A stretch of 64,000 nt of DNA from Flavobacterium hydrocarbonoxydans (GTDB lineage: Bacteria; Bacteroidota; Bacteroidia; Flavobacteriales; Flavobacteriaceae): positions 372,001-436,000 of the forward strand of contig NZ_WSTB01000002.1 of the NCBI RefSeq assembly GCF_009789235.1, read 5' to 3'. Made by a program: the position numbers and the translations under genes. Within the stretch, counting starts at the first letter, position 1. Every line of letters begins with the position of its first letter. Positions 1 through 8,468 of this stretch are shown piece by piece. Below the pieces are notes generated by a model, which saw nothing but the letters and a program-made list of their open reading frames with translations, was not told the origin of the DNA and searched no databases.

Positions 1-949
1 TTTCTTTTAACTGTTCTAAAGTGGTTGCACCAATGATTGCACTAGTCACAAATGGCTGCTGAAGCACGAAACCTAAAGCTAATTCTGTTAATGTCAGTCC
101 GTGTTTTTTCGCAATTTCCTGATATAAACGTGTTGCTTGTGTTGATTGCTCGCTGCTGTATCTCGAATACTGCTGAAACAAATTCAGTCTTGCTTTTGGG
201 TGATGCTCTCCGGTTAAAAATTTCCCGGTCAAAACACCAAATCCTAGAGGCGAATAAGCAAGCAAACCTACATTTTCGTGCATGGCAACTTCGGCAGAAC
301 CAACTTCGAAAAGGCGATTCAATAACGAATATGGATTTTGAATGGTTTTGATTCTTGGCAGATTTTGATATTTACTTTCTTCCAGAAAACGCATCATTCC
401 CCAAGGGTTTTCGTTTGAAACTCCCAGATGCTTAATTTTTCCTTCCTTGATTAATCCGTCAAATGTTTCCAGGACTTCTCTAAAGTTGTCTTCCCAGGCA
501 TCATCCTGTACCTTAAAAGCACGTTGACCAAAAGTATTGGTTTTGCGTTCCGGCCAGTGCATTTGATACAAATCAATATAATCGGTCTGTAATCTTTTTA
601 AACTGTTTTCCAATGCAAATTTTATACTTGCCGGAGAGAAATCAAGTTTTTCACGCATGTAACCAAAATTAGCATTGGGACCTGCAATTTTCGATGCCAA
701 AACTACTTTATCCCGATTTCCAGATTTCTTAAACCAGGTTCCGATGATTTTTTCGGTGCTGCCGTAAGTTGCTTCGCTTGCCGGAACCGAGTACATTTCG
801 GCTGTATCAAAAAAGTTCACTCCGTTTGCAAGTGCATAATCCATTTGTTCATGTCCATCGGCTTCAGAGTTCTGTTGACCAAAAGTCATAGTTCCAAGGC
901 AAATTTTACTAACTTTTATATCGGTGTTGGGTAATGTTGTGTATTTCAT
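1..949 (-). CDS. Aldo/keto reductase, Tas-like (3' end cut off by window)
   Basis: My translation of the minus strand from ATG at 949 reads MKYTTLPNTDIKVSKICLGT and stays open for 316 codons to the window edge, so the C-terminus is missing. Features of the aldo/keto reductase (beta/alpha)8 barrel are present: FFDTAEMYS supplies the catalytic Asp and Tyr, VVLASK the Lys and QMHWP the His. GLLAYSPLGFGVLTGKF fits the strand that leads to the NADPH-binding loop. By family it should be a cytosolic NADPH-dependent carbonyl reductase. The arrangement resembles E. coli Tas, but the substrate cannot be inferred. It is monocistronic within the window and its promoter must lie in 950-1059. Confidence 0.93.
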   Translation of the reverse strand, partial: MKYTTLPNTDIKVSKICLGTMTFGQQNSEADGHEQMDYALANGVNFFDTAEMYSVPASEATYGSTEKIIGTWFKKSGNRDKVVLASKIAGPNANFGYMREKLDFSPASIKFALENSLKRLQTDYIDLYQMHWPERKTNTFGQRAFKVQDDAWEDNFREVLETFDGLIKEGKIKHLGVSNENPWGMMRFLEESKYQNLPRIKTIQNPYSLLNRLFEVGSAEVAMHENVGLLAYSPLGFGVLTGKFLTGEHHPKARLNLFQQYSRYSSEQSTQATRLYQEIAKKHGLTLTELALGFVLQQPFVTSAIIGATTLEQLKE

Positions 950-960
950 TTTTCTTTAAA

Positions 961-995
961 GGTTCAAAGTTGCAAAGGCTCAAAGGTACAAAGGG
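961..995. repeat. CAAAGGTT-type word repeat
   Basis: This stretch is built from variants of GGTTCAAAG, TGCAAAGG and TACAAAGG. Similar runs lie at 45898-45935 and 54430-54456, and in reverse orientation at 43453-43482. All are intergenic and immediately next to a gene end or start. No function is evident. Confidence 0.6.
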
Positions 996-1059
996 TTTTT
1001 TCAAAAGGAAAAAGGACAAAAGTTAAAAAAAGGATAAGAATAATAAATCTCAAAAAAAG

Positions 1060-1099
1060 AAATCCCAAATTCCAAGTTTTGTTTTGGAATTTGGGATTT
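1060..1099 (-). terminator. Rho-independent terminator of the OmpA-like gene
   Basis: A perfect 16-bp stem (arms 1060-1075 and 1084-1099, 8-nt loop) is followed on the minus strand by a CTTTTTTT run. It lies 52 bp downstream of the OmpA-like gene and before the aldo/keto reductase. A related hairpin, with the same words AAATCCCAAA and TTTGGGATTT, recurs at 8398-8440. Confidence 0.8.
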
Positions 1100-1150
1100 A
1101 AACATTGGAATTTAAAACCTCAGAACCTCGTTTCTTAGCAACTTAGTCCC

Positions 1151-2095
1151 TTAGTTAATATCATTCAACATTTTCTCGATTTCATCTAAATTTGGCGTCA
1201 GGATAATTTCGATTCTACGGTTTTTCGCTTTTCCTTCTGGAGTAGCATTGCTCGCCAGAGGTGAAAATTCGCTACGTCCTGCTGCGGTAAGTTTTTGTTT
1301 GTTGATTTTTGTGTTTTCGCTTAAAATTCCAACAATTGCCGTTGCTCTTTTAGTTGACAAATCCCAGTTGTTGGCGATTGGACCAGACCCTGCATAAGGA
1401 TCATCATCAGTATGCCCTTCTATCAGAACCGAAAGATCCGGATTATCGCCCAAAACTTTACCCAATTCTACAACAGCCTTTCTACCTTCAGTACCTACTG
1501 CCCAGCTTCCAGAGTTGAAAAGCAATTTGTTCTCCATAGAAACATATACTTTTCCATTTTTCTGTTCTACTGTCAGACCTTTTCCTTCAAAACCATTTAA
1601 GGCTTTCGATAAAGTTTCTTTAAGGGTTTTCATTGCTGCTTCTTTTGCCGCAATCATCGCCTCTAGTTCATCTAATCGTTTTGCGGTTTTATCTAAACGC
1701 GCTTGTTCTTCGGCCAGCGCTTTTGATTTTGCTTCTAATTGCGCTAACAATTCACGATTTTTACTCATGTTTTTTTCAAGAGCATCGTTGCTGTTCTTTT
1801 CAAGCGCATTATAGGAATCCTGCAAAACGTTGAATTTTTTTTGTGCAGCAGCCAGATCAGCTTTTTGTTTGTCTAGATCAGCTTTTGTGCTGTTTAGGTT
1901 TTTGGTAAGATTATCGCGTTCGAGTTCTAACTGGCTTTTTGCTTTTTGCAATTCGGCATTTTCATCAGCTATGGAGCGGTTTTCTTTTTTTAGATCTGAA
2001 TATTTAGATTCAAGATCGTTGTATATTTTTTTGGATACACATGAAGTCGTGGATAAAGCTATTACTAGCAATCCGATGGAAGCTTTTTTAATCAT
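1151..2095 (-). CDS. OmpA family peptidoglycan-binding lipoprotein
   Basis: 314 aa. Residues 1-19 form a lipoprotein signal ending TTSC, so Cys19 should be lipidated and the protein anchored in the outer membrane. Residues about 25-165 are a long Lys/Glu/Ala/Leu-rich coiled coil. The C-terminal OmpA domain (about 190-305) carries IEGHTDDDPY, NWDLSTKRA and AKNRRIEI, the motifs that bind diaminopimelate-containing peptidoglycan. The expected role is tethering the outer membrane to the cell wall. The coiled-coil plus OmpA layout is common in Bacteroidota. The ATG at 2095 directly precedes the signal peptide, which supports this start. Confidence 0.93.
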   Translation of the reverse strand: MIKKASIGLLVIALSTTSCVSKKIYNDLESKYSDLKKENRSIADENAELQKAKSQLELERDNLTKNLNSTKADLDKQKADLAAAQKKFNVLQDSYNALEKNSNDALEKNMSKNRELLAQLEAKSKALAEEQARLDKTAKRLDELEAMIAAKEAAMKTLKETLSKALNGFEGKGLTVEQKNGKVYVSMENKLLFNSGSWAVGTEGRKAVVELGKVLGDNPDLSVLIEGHTDDDPYAGSGPIANNWDLSTKRATAIVGILSENTKINKQKLTAAGRSEFSPLASNATPEGKAKNRRIEIILTPNLDEIEKMLNDIN

Positions 2096-2205
2096 TTGAA
2101 AGGTTTTTTATTTGGGGCTTAATTAATAATTCTAGAAAATATCAAAATTGAATATCAATTTTTAAGTTTAAAACTTTCTTATTCTCAACAAGAACAATAC
2201 CAAAA

Positions 2206-2967
2206 TTACTCTATTTCGACTAAAACAGGACAATGATCAGAGTGTACAGCATCCGGAAGAATCACCGCTCTTTTAAGTCGGTGCTCTAAACTTTGGCTAA
2301 CCAAATTATAATCGATACGCCAGCCTTTGTTGTTTCCGCGGGCTCCTGCGCGATAACTCCACCACGAATAATGATGCGGATCTTTGTTGAAATGACGGAA
2401 ACTATCGATAAAACCCGTTTTCATAAAACCGTCTAACCAGGCACGTTCTTCTGGTAAAAATCCAGAAACGGTTTTGTTACGTACAGGATCATGAATATCG
2501 ATGGCTTCATGGCAAATGTTGTAATCGCCGCAAATAATCAGATTTGGGATGGTGATTTTTAACTCATTAATATAAGTTTGAAAATCATCCATAAACATAA
2601 ATTTATGATCCAAACGCTCGATGTTAGTCCCGGAAGGTAAATACAAACTCATTACCGAAACGTCATCAAAATCAGCACGAAGGTTACGTCCTTCAAAATC
2701 CATGTGATGAATTCCGGTTCCAAAAACCACATTATTAGGTTCTGTTTTTGATAAAATAGCCACTCCGCTATATCCTTTTTTAGTTGCCGGATAATAATAT
2801 TGATACGGATAACCAGCTGCTGTGATTTGCTCTACAGGAATTTGCTCCTGAGTTGCTTTTATTTCCTGAAGACAGATAACATCAGGGTTGGCATGTTGCA
2901 GCCATTCTATGAATCCTTTGGCAATAGCGGCTCTAATACCGTTTACATTATAAGAAATGATTTTCAT
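2206..2967 (-). CDS. xth: Exodeoxyribonuclease III (AP endonuclease)
   Basis: 253 aa, the normal length for the ExoIII/EEP family. N-terminal MKIISYNVNGIRAA carries the metal-site Asn, CLQEIKA the metal-binding Glu, ICGDYNICH the catalytic Asp/Asn pair and HSDHCPV the terminal Asp-His. RIDYNLVS is the usual substrate-binding strand. It cleaves DNA 5' of abasic sites and acts as a 3'-5' exonuclease in base-excision repair in the cytoplasm. It is transcribed alone, divergently from the OlsF-like gene at 3087. Confidence 0.96.
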   Translation of the reverse strand: MKIISYNVNGIRAAIAKGFIEWLQHANPDVICLQEIKATQEQIPVEQITAAGYPYQYYYPATKKGYSGVAILSKTEPNNVVFGTGIHHMDFEGRNLRADFDDVSVMSLYLPSGTNIERLDHKFMFMDDFQTYINELKITIPNLIICGDYNICHEAIDIHDPVRNKTVSGFLPEERAWLDGFMKTGFIDSFRHFNKDPHHYSWWSYRAGARGNNKGWRIDYNLVSQSLEHRLKRAVILPDAVHSDHCPVLVEIE

Positions 2968-3048
2968 TACTATTTTTTTTTAGGATTTCAAATGTAATAA
3001 AAAAGTGGAAAGTTTGTGTTTGTATCAGCGAAAAGTAGAGTTTTTTGT

Positions 3049-3056
3049 TATCTTTG
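3049..3056 (+). promoter_or_regulatory. Possible -7 box (TATCTTTG) of the OlsF-like gene
   Basis: TATCTTTG matches the Bacteroidota TAnnTTTG element 31 bp before the ATG at 3087. The nearest upstream TTTG (3019-3022) is 26 bp away, wider than usual, so only the -7 element is supported. Confidence 0.35.
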
Positions 3057-3086
3057 TTCGCTGCTCTAATAAATTAACAATAGTAC

Positions 3087-4895
3087 ATGGGTTTAGTTAC
3101 CGCGAAAGAAGTTGCAAAAGCAATAAATGCTGAGAAGTACGGAGTTTTTGGTACTTTTTCAGGCTGGATTCTTATGAAGGTTCTTAAGATATCGACCCTG
3201 AATAAAATATACGATCATAACAAACATCTTGAGGATCTTGCTTTTTTGAATGGAGTTTTGGATGAATTGCAAATTAAATTTGAAATTCCTGAAGAAGATT
3301 TAAAACGTTTGCCTAAAGATGGGGCTTATATCACAATTTCAAATCATCCACTTGGAGGAGTTGACGGAATTTTATTATTGAAACTGATGCTCGAAAGAGA
3401 ACCCAATTTCAAAATAATCGCCAACTTTTTATTACACCGCATTGTTCCGCTTAAAAAATACATTATGCCGGTAAATCCTTTTGAAAATCATAAGGATGCT
3501 AAATCGAGTGTGGTCGGAATTAAAGAAACATTACGCCACTTAAGCGACGGAAAACCATTAGGGATTTTCCCTGCCGGAGAAGTTTCGACTTACAAAGACG
3601 GAAAATTAGTGGTGGACAAACCTTGGGAAGAAGGCGCTCTAAAATTGATTAGAAAAGCTAAAGTTCCTGTTGTTCCGATTTATTTTCATGCCAAAAACAG
3701 CAAATTGTTCTATTGGCTTTCTAAAATAGATGATACGCTTCGTACTGCAAAATTGCCATCGGAACTGCTTACGCAAAAGGATCGCGTGATTAAAGTACGC
3801 ATCGGAAAACCCATTTCGGTAAACGAACAAAACGAAATTGAATCTTTCGAAGAATATTCAGAATTTCTACGAAAGAAAACCTATATGCTGGCCAATCCAT
3901 TTGAAAAGGACAGCAAATTATTGGATACCGCTAGTTTGAAAATTCCAAAAGCGCCCAAAAAAATTGTAACACCAGCAAACGAATCAAAAATGATTGACGA
4001 GGTTATCGCCTTAAGAAATAGCGATTGCCGTTTGCTGCAAAGTAAAAATTACGAAGTGTTTTTTGCAAGAGCAAAAGCAGTTCCGAATATTTTACACGAA
4101 ATTGGCCGTTTACGCGAAATCACTTTCCGTGAAGTGGGCGAAGGAACAAATGAATCGATTGACCTGGACAAGTTTGACCAATATTATCACCATATGTTTT
4201 TGTGGGATGATGAAACCAAAAAAATTGCCGGAGCTTATAGAATGGGACTAGGTTCTGAAATATATCCAAAATACGGTATTGAAGGTTTTTATCTGAATGA
4301 TCTTTTCAGGTTTGAGCCGGAATTACACGATATGATGCACAAGTCTATCGAAATGGGACGTGCTTTTATCGTAAAAGAATACCAACAAAAACCAATGCCT
4401 TTGTTTTTGTTATGGAAAGGGATTATTCACACAACCTTACGTTATCCAGAGCATAAATACTTGCTAGGTGGTGTGAGTATTAGTAATCAATTTTCGGATT
4501 TCTCGAAATCTTTGATGATTGAGTTTATGAAATCTAATTATTACGATCCGTATATTGCGCAATACATTCACCCGAAAAAAGCGTATAAAGTAAAACTAAA
4601 AGATGCTGATAAAGACTTTATTTTTGATGAAGCCGAATCTGATTTGAATAAATTTGATAAAATTATCGACGAATTAGAACCAGGAAATTTACGTTTGCCC
4701 GTTTTAATCAAGAAGTACATCAAACAAAATGCCCGTGTAGTAGCTTTTAACGTCGATCCTTTGTTTAATAATGCCATAGACGGTTTAATGTACATCAGGA
4801 TTGCAGATATTCCAGAAAGCACAATGAAACCAGTTATCGAAGAGTTTCAATTAGAACTCGAACGAAAATTAGCCGAGAAAGAAGACATCAACTAA
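3087..4895 (+). CDS. OlsF-like bifunctional acyltransferase (PlsC-like plus GNAT/hemolysin domain)
   Basis: 602 aa with two fused domains. The N-terminal half (about 75-290) is a lysophospholipid acyltransferase: SNHPLGGVDG around His87 and LGIFPAGEVST near residue 160 correspond to the catalytic His-Asp and phosphate-binding motifs. The C-terminal half (about 310-520) is an OlsB/hemolysin-type GNAT domain with REITFREVGEGTNES, followed by DEETK-type acidic sequence, YLNDLFRFEPE and EMGRAFI. In this family OlsB N-acylates ornithine and OlsA O-acylates lyso-ornithine lipid; proteins with both halves (OlsF) make ornithine lipid alone. I infer an ornithine- or related aminolipid role. The tail after 520 is unassigned. 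It has its own terminator. Confidence 0.85.
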   Translation: MGLVTAKEVAKAINAEKYGVFGTFSGWILMKVLKISTLNKIYDHNKHLEDLAFLNGVLDELQIKFEIPEEDLKRLPKDGAYITISNHPLGGVDGILLLKLMLEREPNFKIIANFLLHRIVPLKKYIMPVNPFENHKDAKSSVVGIKETLRHLSDGKPLGIFPAGEVSTYKDGKLVVDKPWEEGALKLIRKAKVPVVPIYFHAKNSKLFYWLSKIDDTLRTAKLPSELLTQKDRVIKVRIGKPISVNEQNEIESFEEYSEFLRKKTYMLANPFEKDSKLLDTASLKIPKAPKKIVTPANESKMIDEVIALRNSDCRLLQSKNYEVFFARAKAVPNILHEIGRLREITFREVGEGTNESIDLDKFDQYYHHMFLWDDETKKIAGAYRMGLGSEIYPKYGIEGFYLNDLFRFEPELHDMMHKSIEMGRAFIVKEYQQKPMPLFLLWKGIIHTTLRYPEHKYLLGGVSISNQFSDFSKSLMIEFMKSNYYDPYIAQYIHPKKAYKVKLKDADKDFIFDEAESDLNKFDKIIDELEPGNLRLPVLIKKYIKQNARVVAFNVDPLFNNAIDGLMYIRIADIPESTMKPVIEEFQLELERKLAEKEDIN

Positions 4896-4913
4896 GAGAT
4901 TGATATAAAAAGT

Positions 4914-4950
4914 AAAAAGCCTTTTCAAAATAAATGAAAAGGCTTTTTTT
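4914..4950. terminator. Bidirectional terminator between OlsF-like and TM2 genes
   Basis: AAAAAGCCTTTTC pairs with GAAAAGGCTTTTT. There are T-runs on both strands, and the site lies between convergent genes ending at 4895 and 4956. Confidence 0.85.
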
Positions 4951-4955
4951 ATGTT

Positions 4956-5234
4956 TTAGAACCAAGGTTTTCTACCTACCTGATACGTTTGATAGAATTC
5001 TTCGTCTGTTTTTACCAGATAAATAATTCCTTCAATAAGTCCTATTAAACTTCCCAGTCCACATGCAAGATTTAGCAATATCTGAATGATACCTTCTTTG
5101 GTATAACCTAAATAAAATTTATGTACCCCTAAAGCACCTACTAAAATTCCTAAAATACCCGCAACAACTTTTTTATTTTCTTCTCTTTGAACTGGAGGAT
5201 TATTCCAGTCTTCAGTTGGTCTTGTAGTTTCCAT
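4956..5234 (-). CDS. TM2 domain membrane protein
   Basis: 92 aa. After a polar N-terminus rich in Asn, Pro and Glu come two hydrophobic helices (about 23-68). Between them is the conserved HKFYLGYTKEGIIQ of the TM2 family, followed by the typical IEGIIYL and DEEF ending. Family members are small inner-membrane proteins of unknown biochemical role. It lies 17 bp after the DUF805 gene on the same strand, so the two are probably co-transcribed. Confidence 0.9.
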   Translation of the reverse strand: METTRPTEDWNNPPVQREENKKVVAGILGILVGALGVHKFYLGYTKEGIIQILLNLACGLGSLIGLIEGIIYLVKTDEEFYQTYQVGRKPWF

Positions 5235-5251
5235 TTTTATATCTTTTTTAA

Positions 5252-5677
5252 TTATTGTAATTCAACTTTACCAATTTCGCTAATTTCTTCAATTACGTTT
5301 TTCGGGTCTTGACCATACATGTTTTCACCTGAATCTCCTTCAGTAAAGAATAAAACTAACAACCAAATTCCACCCACAATAGGAATTAACGCAATGAAAT
5401 AAAACCAGCCACTTTTCCCCACATCATGTAATCTTCGAACGATAACTGCCAATGAAGGAACCAAAACTGCCAATCCGTAAATTGCCAAAAGAACATAACT
5501 TATGATAAGACCTCCTAAGATATTATCCATTATTGCGCCTACAATTAATCCAAGAATAATAAATAGAAAATTAATAATAACGTTGGCAAGGGTAAAGAAC
5601 CAGTACTCGCTTCTTCTCGCGCGCCCTTTAAAATTTGCATAGTTTTCAAAAACCACTTTTTTGTACCATTCAATCAT
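5252..5677 (-). CDS. DUF805 family inner-membrane protein
   Basis: 141 aa. The start MIEWYKKVVFENYANFKGRARRSEYWFF is typical of DUF805 proteins (YhaH/YhaI-like): an amphipathic lead, the GRARRSEYW motif, then three or four hydrophobic helices. VRRLHDVGKSGWFY and GDSGENMYGQDP are the other family signatures. The function of the family is unknown. It is the first gene of a likely two-gene unit with the TM2 protein. Confidence 0.93.
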   Translation of the reverse strand: MIEWYKKVVFENYANFKGRARRSEYWFFTLANVIINFLFIILGLIVGAIMDNILGGLIISYVLLAIYGLAVLVPSLAVIVRRLHDVGKSGWFYFIALIPIVGGIWLLVLFFTEGDSGENMYGQDPKNVIEEISEIGKVELQ

Positions 5678-5887
5678 AATTAATAAAATTAGTTAGTTAA
5701 TCCCTACTCTTTTTGGATTTTCGGTTACTCCTTTTTTTAAATTTTTGTTAAAATCGAAACAATATTAAAAAAAAATAACTGTAAAAACTAATTCTAAATA
5801 AGACTTCTTTCCGAAAAAACTTGTTATTAAAACCTAAAATTAAATCGCAAAAAACAACTAACTAATTAAATATCAAAATCATTGACT

Positions 5888-6835
5888 TTACTTACCATAA
5901 ACCACCCTGATTTTATCTACAATCACCTGTGCCAAGCGTTCGTGGCTCTCGAAAGTCCAGCCTGCGATGTGTGGTGTGAGCAAAACATTCTTGGCTTCCA
6001 GTAAATATTGAAAAGCTTCCGGAGTGTTTTTATCCTGAAAAAGTGTTTCAAAAGAAAGTTTCTCATACTCCAAAACATCCAAACCAGCTCCCAAAACCTT
6101 TTTAGCCTTCATAGCTTCCACTAAATCTGCTGTAACGATATTTTTACCGCGAGACGTATTTATAATCCAAAATGGCTTCGCAAATGCGTTTATAAAATTA
6201 GCATCAACCATTTTGTCGGTTTCGGGCGTCCAGGGAAGATGCAAACTCAAAACATCTGTCTTTTGCTGTAACTCTTTCAATGAAACTTGTTTCGCATTTT
6301 CGTCGCCCACATTTTCCAAAATATCATAACACAAAACTTCCACATCAAAACCTCTTAATTTTTTAGCAAAAGCTTTCCCCATGTTTCCGTAACCAATAAT
6401 TCCAACGGTCTTTCCGTCGAGTTCGTGACCACGATTACTTTCGCGATTCCAATGCCCCGCTCTTACTTCAGCGTCAGCCTGATTCAAATTATTAAACAGC
6501 GATAAAATAACCCCGAGCGAATGTTCAGCCACAGCATTTCGATTTCCTTCCGGAGCCGCAATCAGGTGAATCCCTTTAGTTTCGGCATAGTCACAATCGA
6601 TACTTTCCAGGCCAGCTCCCACTCTTGCAACAAATTGCAACTTAGTTGCTTTATCTAAAAAAGTCTTATCTATTTTAAAACGGCTGCGAATTACGATTCC
6701 GTTGTACTCCTGAATTTTCGATTCTATTTCCTCTTTTGAAGATTTAAAATCGGCGTGATTTTCGAAACCAGCTTCTTCTAGTCCGTTCCACAAAACTGGA
6801 TTATTACTGTCGATATGTAGAATTTTAATGCTCAT
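5888..6835 (-). CDS. D-2-hydroxyacid dehydrogenase (SerA-like)
   Basis: 315 aa from ATG 6835 (MSIKILHIDSNNP). The frame stays open to 6988, but the 51 extra residues are basic, unlike the family, and reach into the nhaA promoter, so I chose the internal start. Family features: VARVGAGLESID (substrate-binding Arg), the Rossmann motif IIGYGNMG at 148-153, NTSRG (catalytic Arg), a Glu in VLEYE, and LTPHIAGWT with the catalytic His. It should be a cytosolic NAD-dependent dehydrogenase of D-2-hydroxy acids. It lacks the regulatory ACT domain of long SerA, so phosphoglycerate dehydrogenase is plausible but not certain. Confidence 0.88.
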   Translation of the reverse strand: MSIKILHIDSNNPVLWNGLEEAGFENHADFKSSKEEIESKIQEYNGIVIRSRFKIDKTFLDKATKLQFVARVGAGLESIDCDYAETKGIHLIAAPEGNRNAVAEHSLGVILSLFNNLNQADAEVRAGHWNRESNRGHELDGKTVGIIGYGNMGKAFAKKLRGFDVEVLCYDILENVGDENAKQVSLKELQQKTDVLSLHLPWTPETDKMVDANFINAFAKPFWIINTSRGKNIVTADLVEAMKAKKVLGAGLDVLEYEKLSFETLFQDKNTPEAFQYLLEAKNVLLTPHIAGWTFESHERLAQVIVDKIRVVYGK

Positions 6836-6949
6836 TTTTACTATTTTAAGAATACAAAAATACAGCTTATTCTCCATTTTTAGAACACTATTAATTGGCT
6901 TGTGTACCAAAACAAAAGCAATACGGTTTTTTATTGGACGTATTTTTTT

Positions 6950-6957
6950 TAACTTTG
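6950..6957 (+). promoter_or_regulatory. Possible -7 box (TAACTTTG) of nhaA
   Basis: An exact TAnnTTTG match 63 bp upstream of the nhaA ATG, in the spacer between divergent genes. No clean TTTG -33 partner is visible. Confidence 0.35.
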
Positions 6958-7019
6958 AAAAATTAAGGTTTTCAGATAACACCTTCAAACAATAATAAAA
7001 ATCACCCGAAACACATTAC

Positions 7020-8165
7020 ATGAAATTAACCAAAACATTTAAAGTCTTTTTTGAAAACGAAAAATCAGGAGGACTGTTACTGCTTTTTGTTACCATTCTT
7101 TCCCTTTGGTTTGCAAATTCAGCTTTTCAATTCGAATATATTTCCTTTTGGGAAACCGATTTCAACGGGCATTCTATAACACATTGGATTAATGATGGAT
7201 TGATGACCATATTTTTCTTGTTGATTGGATTAGAATTGGAACGTGAAATTTATCATGGAGAATTGTCCAGTGTAAAAAATGCTGCATTGCCCATAATCGC
7301 TGCTTTTGGCGGAATGCTGGTTCCTGCGGGGATTTTTCTGGCTTTAAATTTTGGAACAGCAACACAAAACGGAGCCGGAATCCCGATGGCGACCGATATT
7401 GCTTTTGCCATAGGGATATTATCGCTTTTAGGAAAGAAAGTACCCACTTCGCTTAAAATATTCCTGACCGCTCTTGCCGTTATTGACGATTTGGGCGCTA
7501 TCATAGTGATTGCGGTATTCTACACCACCTCGATTTCCTTTATAAATCTTGCCATCGCTGGAGGTATTTGGGGATTATTATTTATTTTGAATCGAATGAA
7601 AATTCACAACCTGATTCCGTATCTGATTGGTGGAGTTGTGATGTGGTATTTTATGCTTAATTCTGGTGTTCACGCTACAATTACGGGTGTGATTTTAGCC
7701 TTTGTAATTCCGTTTGGAGATGGTGGCGAAAAAAGCTCCTCGTATATTTTACAACATTTTTTACACAAGCCTGTTGCGTTTTTTATATTGCCTTTGTTTG
7801 CTATTGCCAATACCTGTATCGCGATCGAATCGAACTGGCATGAAGGCTTGGGTCACGCCAATACTATTGGAATTATATTAGGATTAGTTGTTGGAAAACC
7901 ACTCGGAATTATACTTTTTTCTTTCCTCGGAGTTCTTGTCGGACTTTGCAGCCTACCCGACGATTTAAAATGGTCGCATATTTTGGGTGCCGGAATGCTG
8001 GGCGGAATAGGTTTTACCATGTCGATATTTATTACCATTCTAGCATTTCATGATCCTGAAGTTATTACTTTTTCGAAAATCGCTATTTTGATTGCTTCAA
8101 TGCTGGCTGGGCTTTTTGGGTTTATCTTTTTGAAATATGTTTTGAAGAAGAGAATTTCTAAGTAA
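7020..8165 (+). CDS. nhaA: Na+/H+ antiporter NhaA
   Basis: 381 aa, close to the usual 380-390. It has eleven or twelve hydrophobic segments. ATDIAFAIGILSLLG and LTALAVIDDLGAIIVIA match the conserved regions that hold the Asp pair of the ion-binding site (DD in VIDDLG). GIGFTMSIFITILAF is the conserved late helix. It exchanges Na+ for protons across the inner membrane for pH and salt homeostasis. It is divergent from the hydroxyacid dehydrogenase and convergent with proC. Confidence 0.97.
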   Translation: MKLTKTFKVFFENEKSGGLLLLFVTILSLWFANSAFQFEYISFWETDFNGHSITHWINDGLMTIFFLLIGLELEREIYHGELSSVKNAALPIIAAFGGMLVPAGIFLALNFGTATQNGAGIPMATDIAFAIGILSLLGKKVPTSLKIFLTALAVIDDLGAIIVIAVFYTTSISFINLAIAGGIWGLLFILNRMKIHNLIPYLIGGVVMWYFMLNSGVHATITGVILAFVIPFGDGGEKSSSYILQHFLHKPVAFFILPLFAIANTCIAIESNWHEGLGHANTIGIILGLVVGKPLGIILFSFLGVLVGLCSLPDDLKWSHILGAGMLGGIGFTMSIFITILAFHDPEVITFSKIAILIASMLAGLFGFIFLKYVLKKRISK

Positions 8166-8260
8166 AATTCCAAATTCCAAATCTCAAATTCCAATTATCC
8201 AAACTTGTTATTCCTTTCGATGAAGGAGAAATTACATTGGTTAGTCGATAACTTTCTTAT

Positions 8261-8360
8261 GAAAACGGATGCCCTAGCCCCGATAGAAGTGGAAATCCTT
8301 TTGTGGCGGGGTTCGCCACAAAAGATTGTAACGGATAGCGGGATTAGCTCCTGAAAAAAA
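8261..8360 (-). repeat. Hairpin repeat, copy 1 (conserved flanks, variable stem)
   Basis: About 100 bp with a central perfect 11-bp stem (8298-8308 with 8314-8324). The flanks contain GCCCTAGCCCCGATAGAAGT on one side and ATTGTAACGGATAGCGGGA with TAGCTCCTGAAAAA on the other. An inverted copy with nearly the same flanks but a different stem lies at 32352-32455. It is between convergent nhaA and proC. Confidence 0.8.
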
Positions 8361-8397
8361 GATTTGGTTTTATTATCGAAATCAAACAAAATGCGTA

Positions 8398-8440
8398 AAA
8401 AAAATCCCAAACGCCAATTTACAACTTGGAATTTGGGATT
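8398..8440. terminator. Bidirectional terminator, nhaA/proC
   Basis: AAATCCCAAA and CCAA pair with TTGG and TTTGGGATTT around a short loop. A run of at least seven T follows on the minus strand and TTATTT follows on the plus strand. It sits 29 bp past the proC stop. Confidence 0.65.
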
Positions 8441-8468
8441 TTTATTTATTTTGGAATTTCTTTAAAAA

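Noticed and set aside
6836..6988. N-terminal extension of the hydroxyacid dehydrogenase
   Set aside because: 51 extra residues without family similarity, reaching into the nhaA upstream region; ATG at 6835 fits the family.
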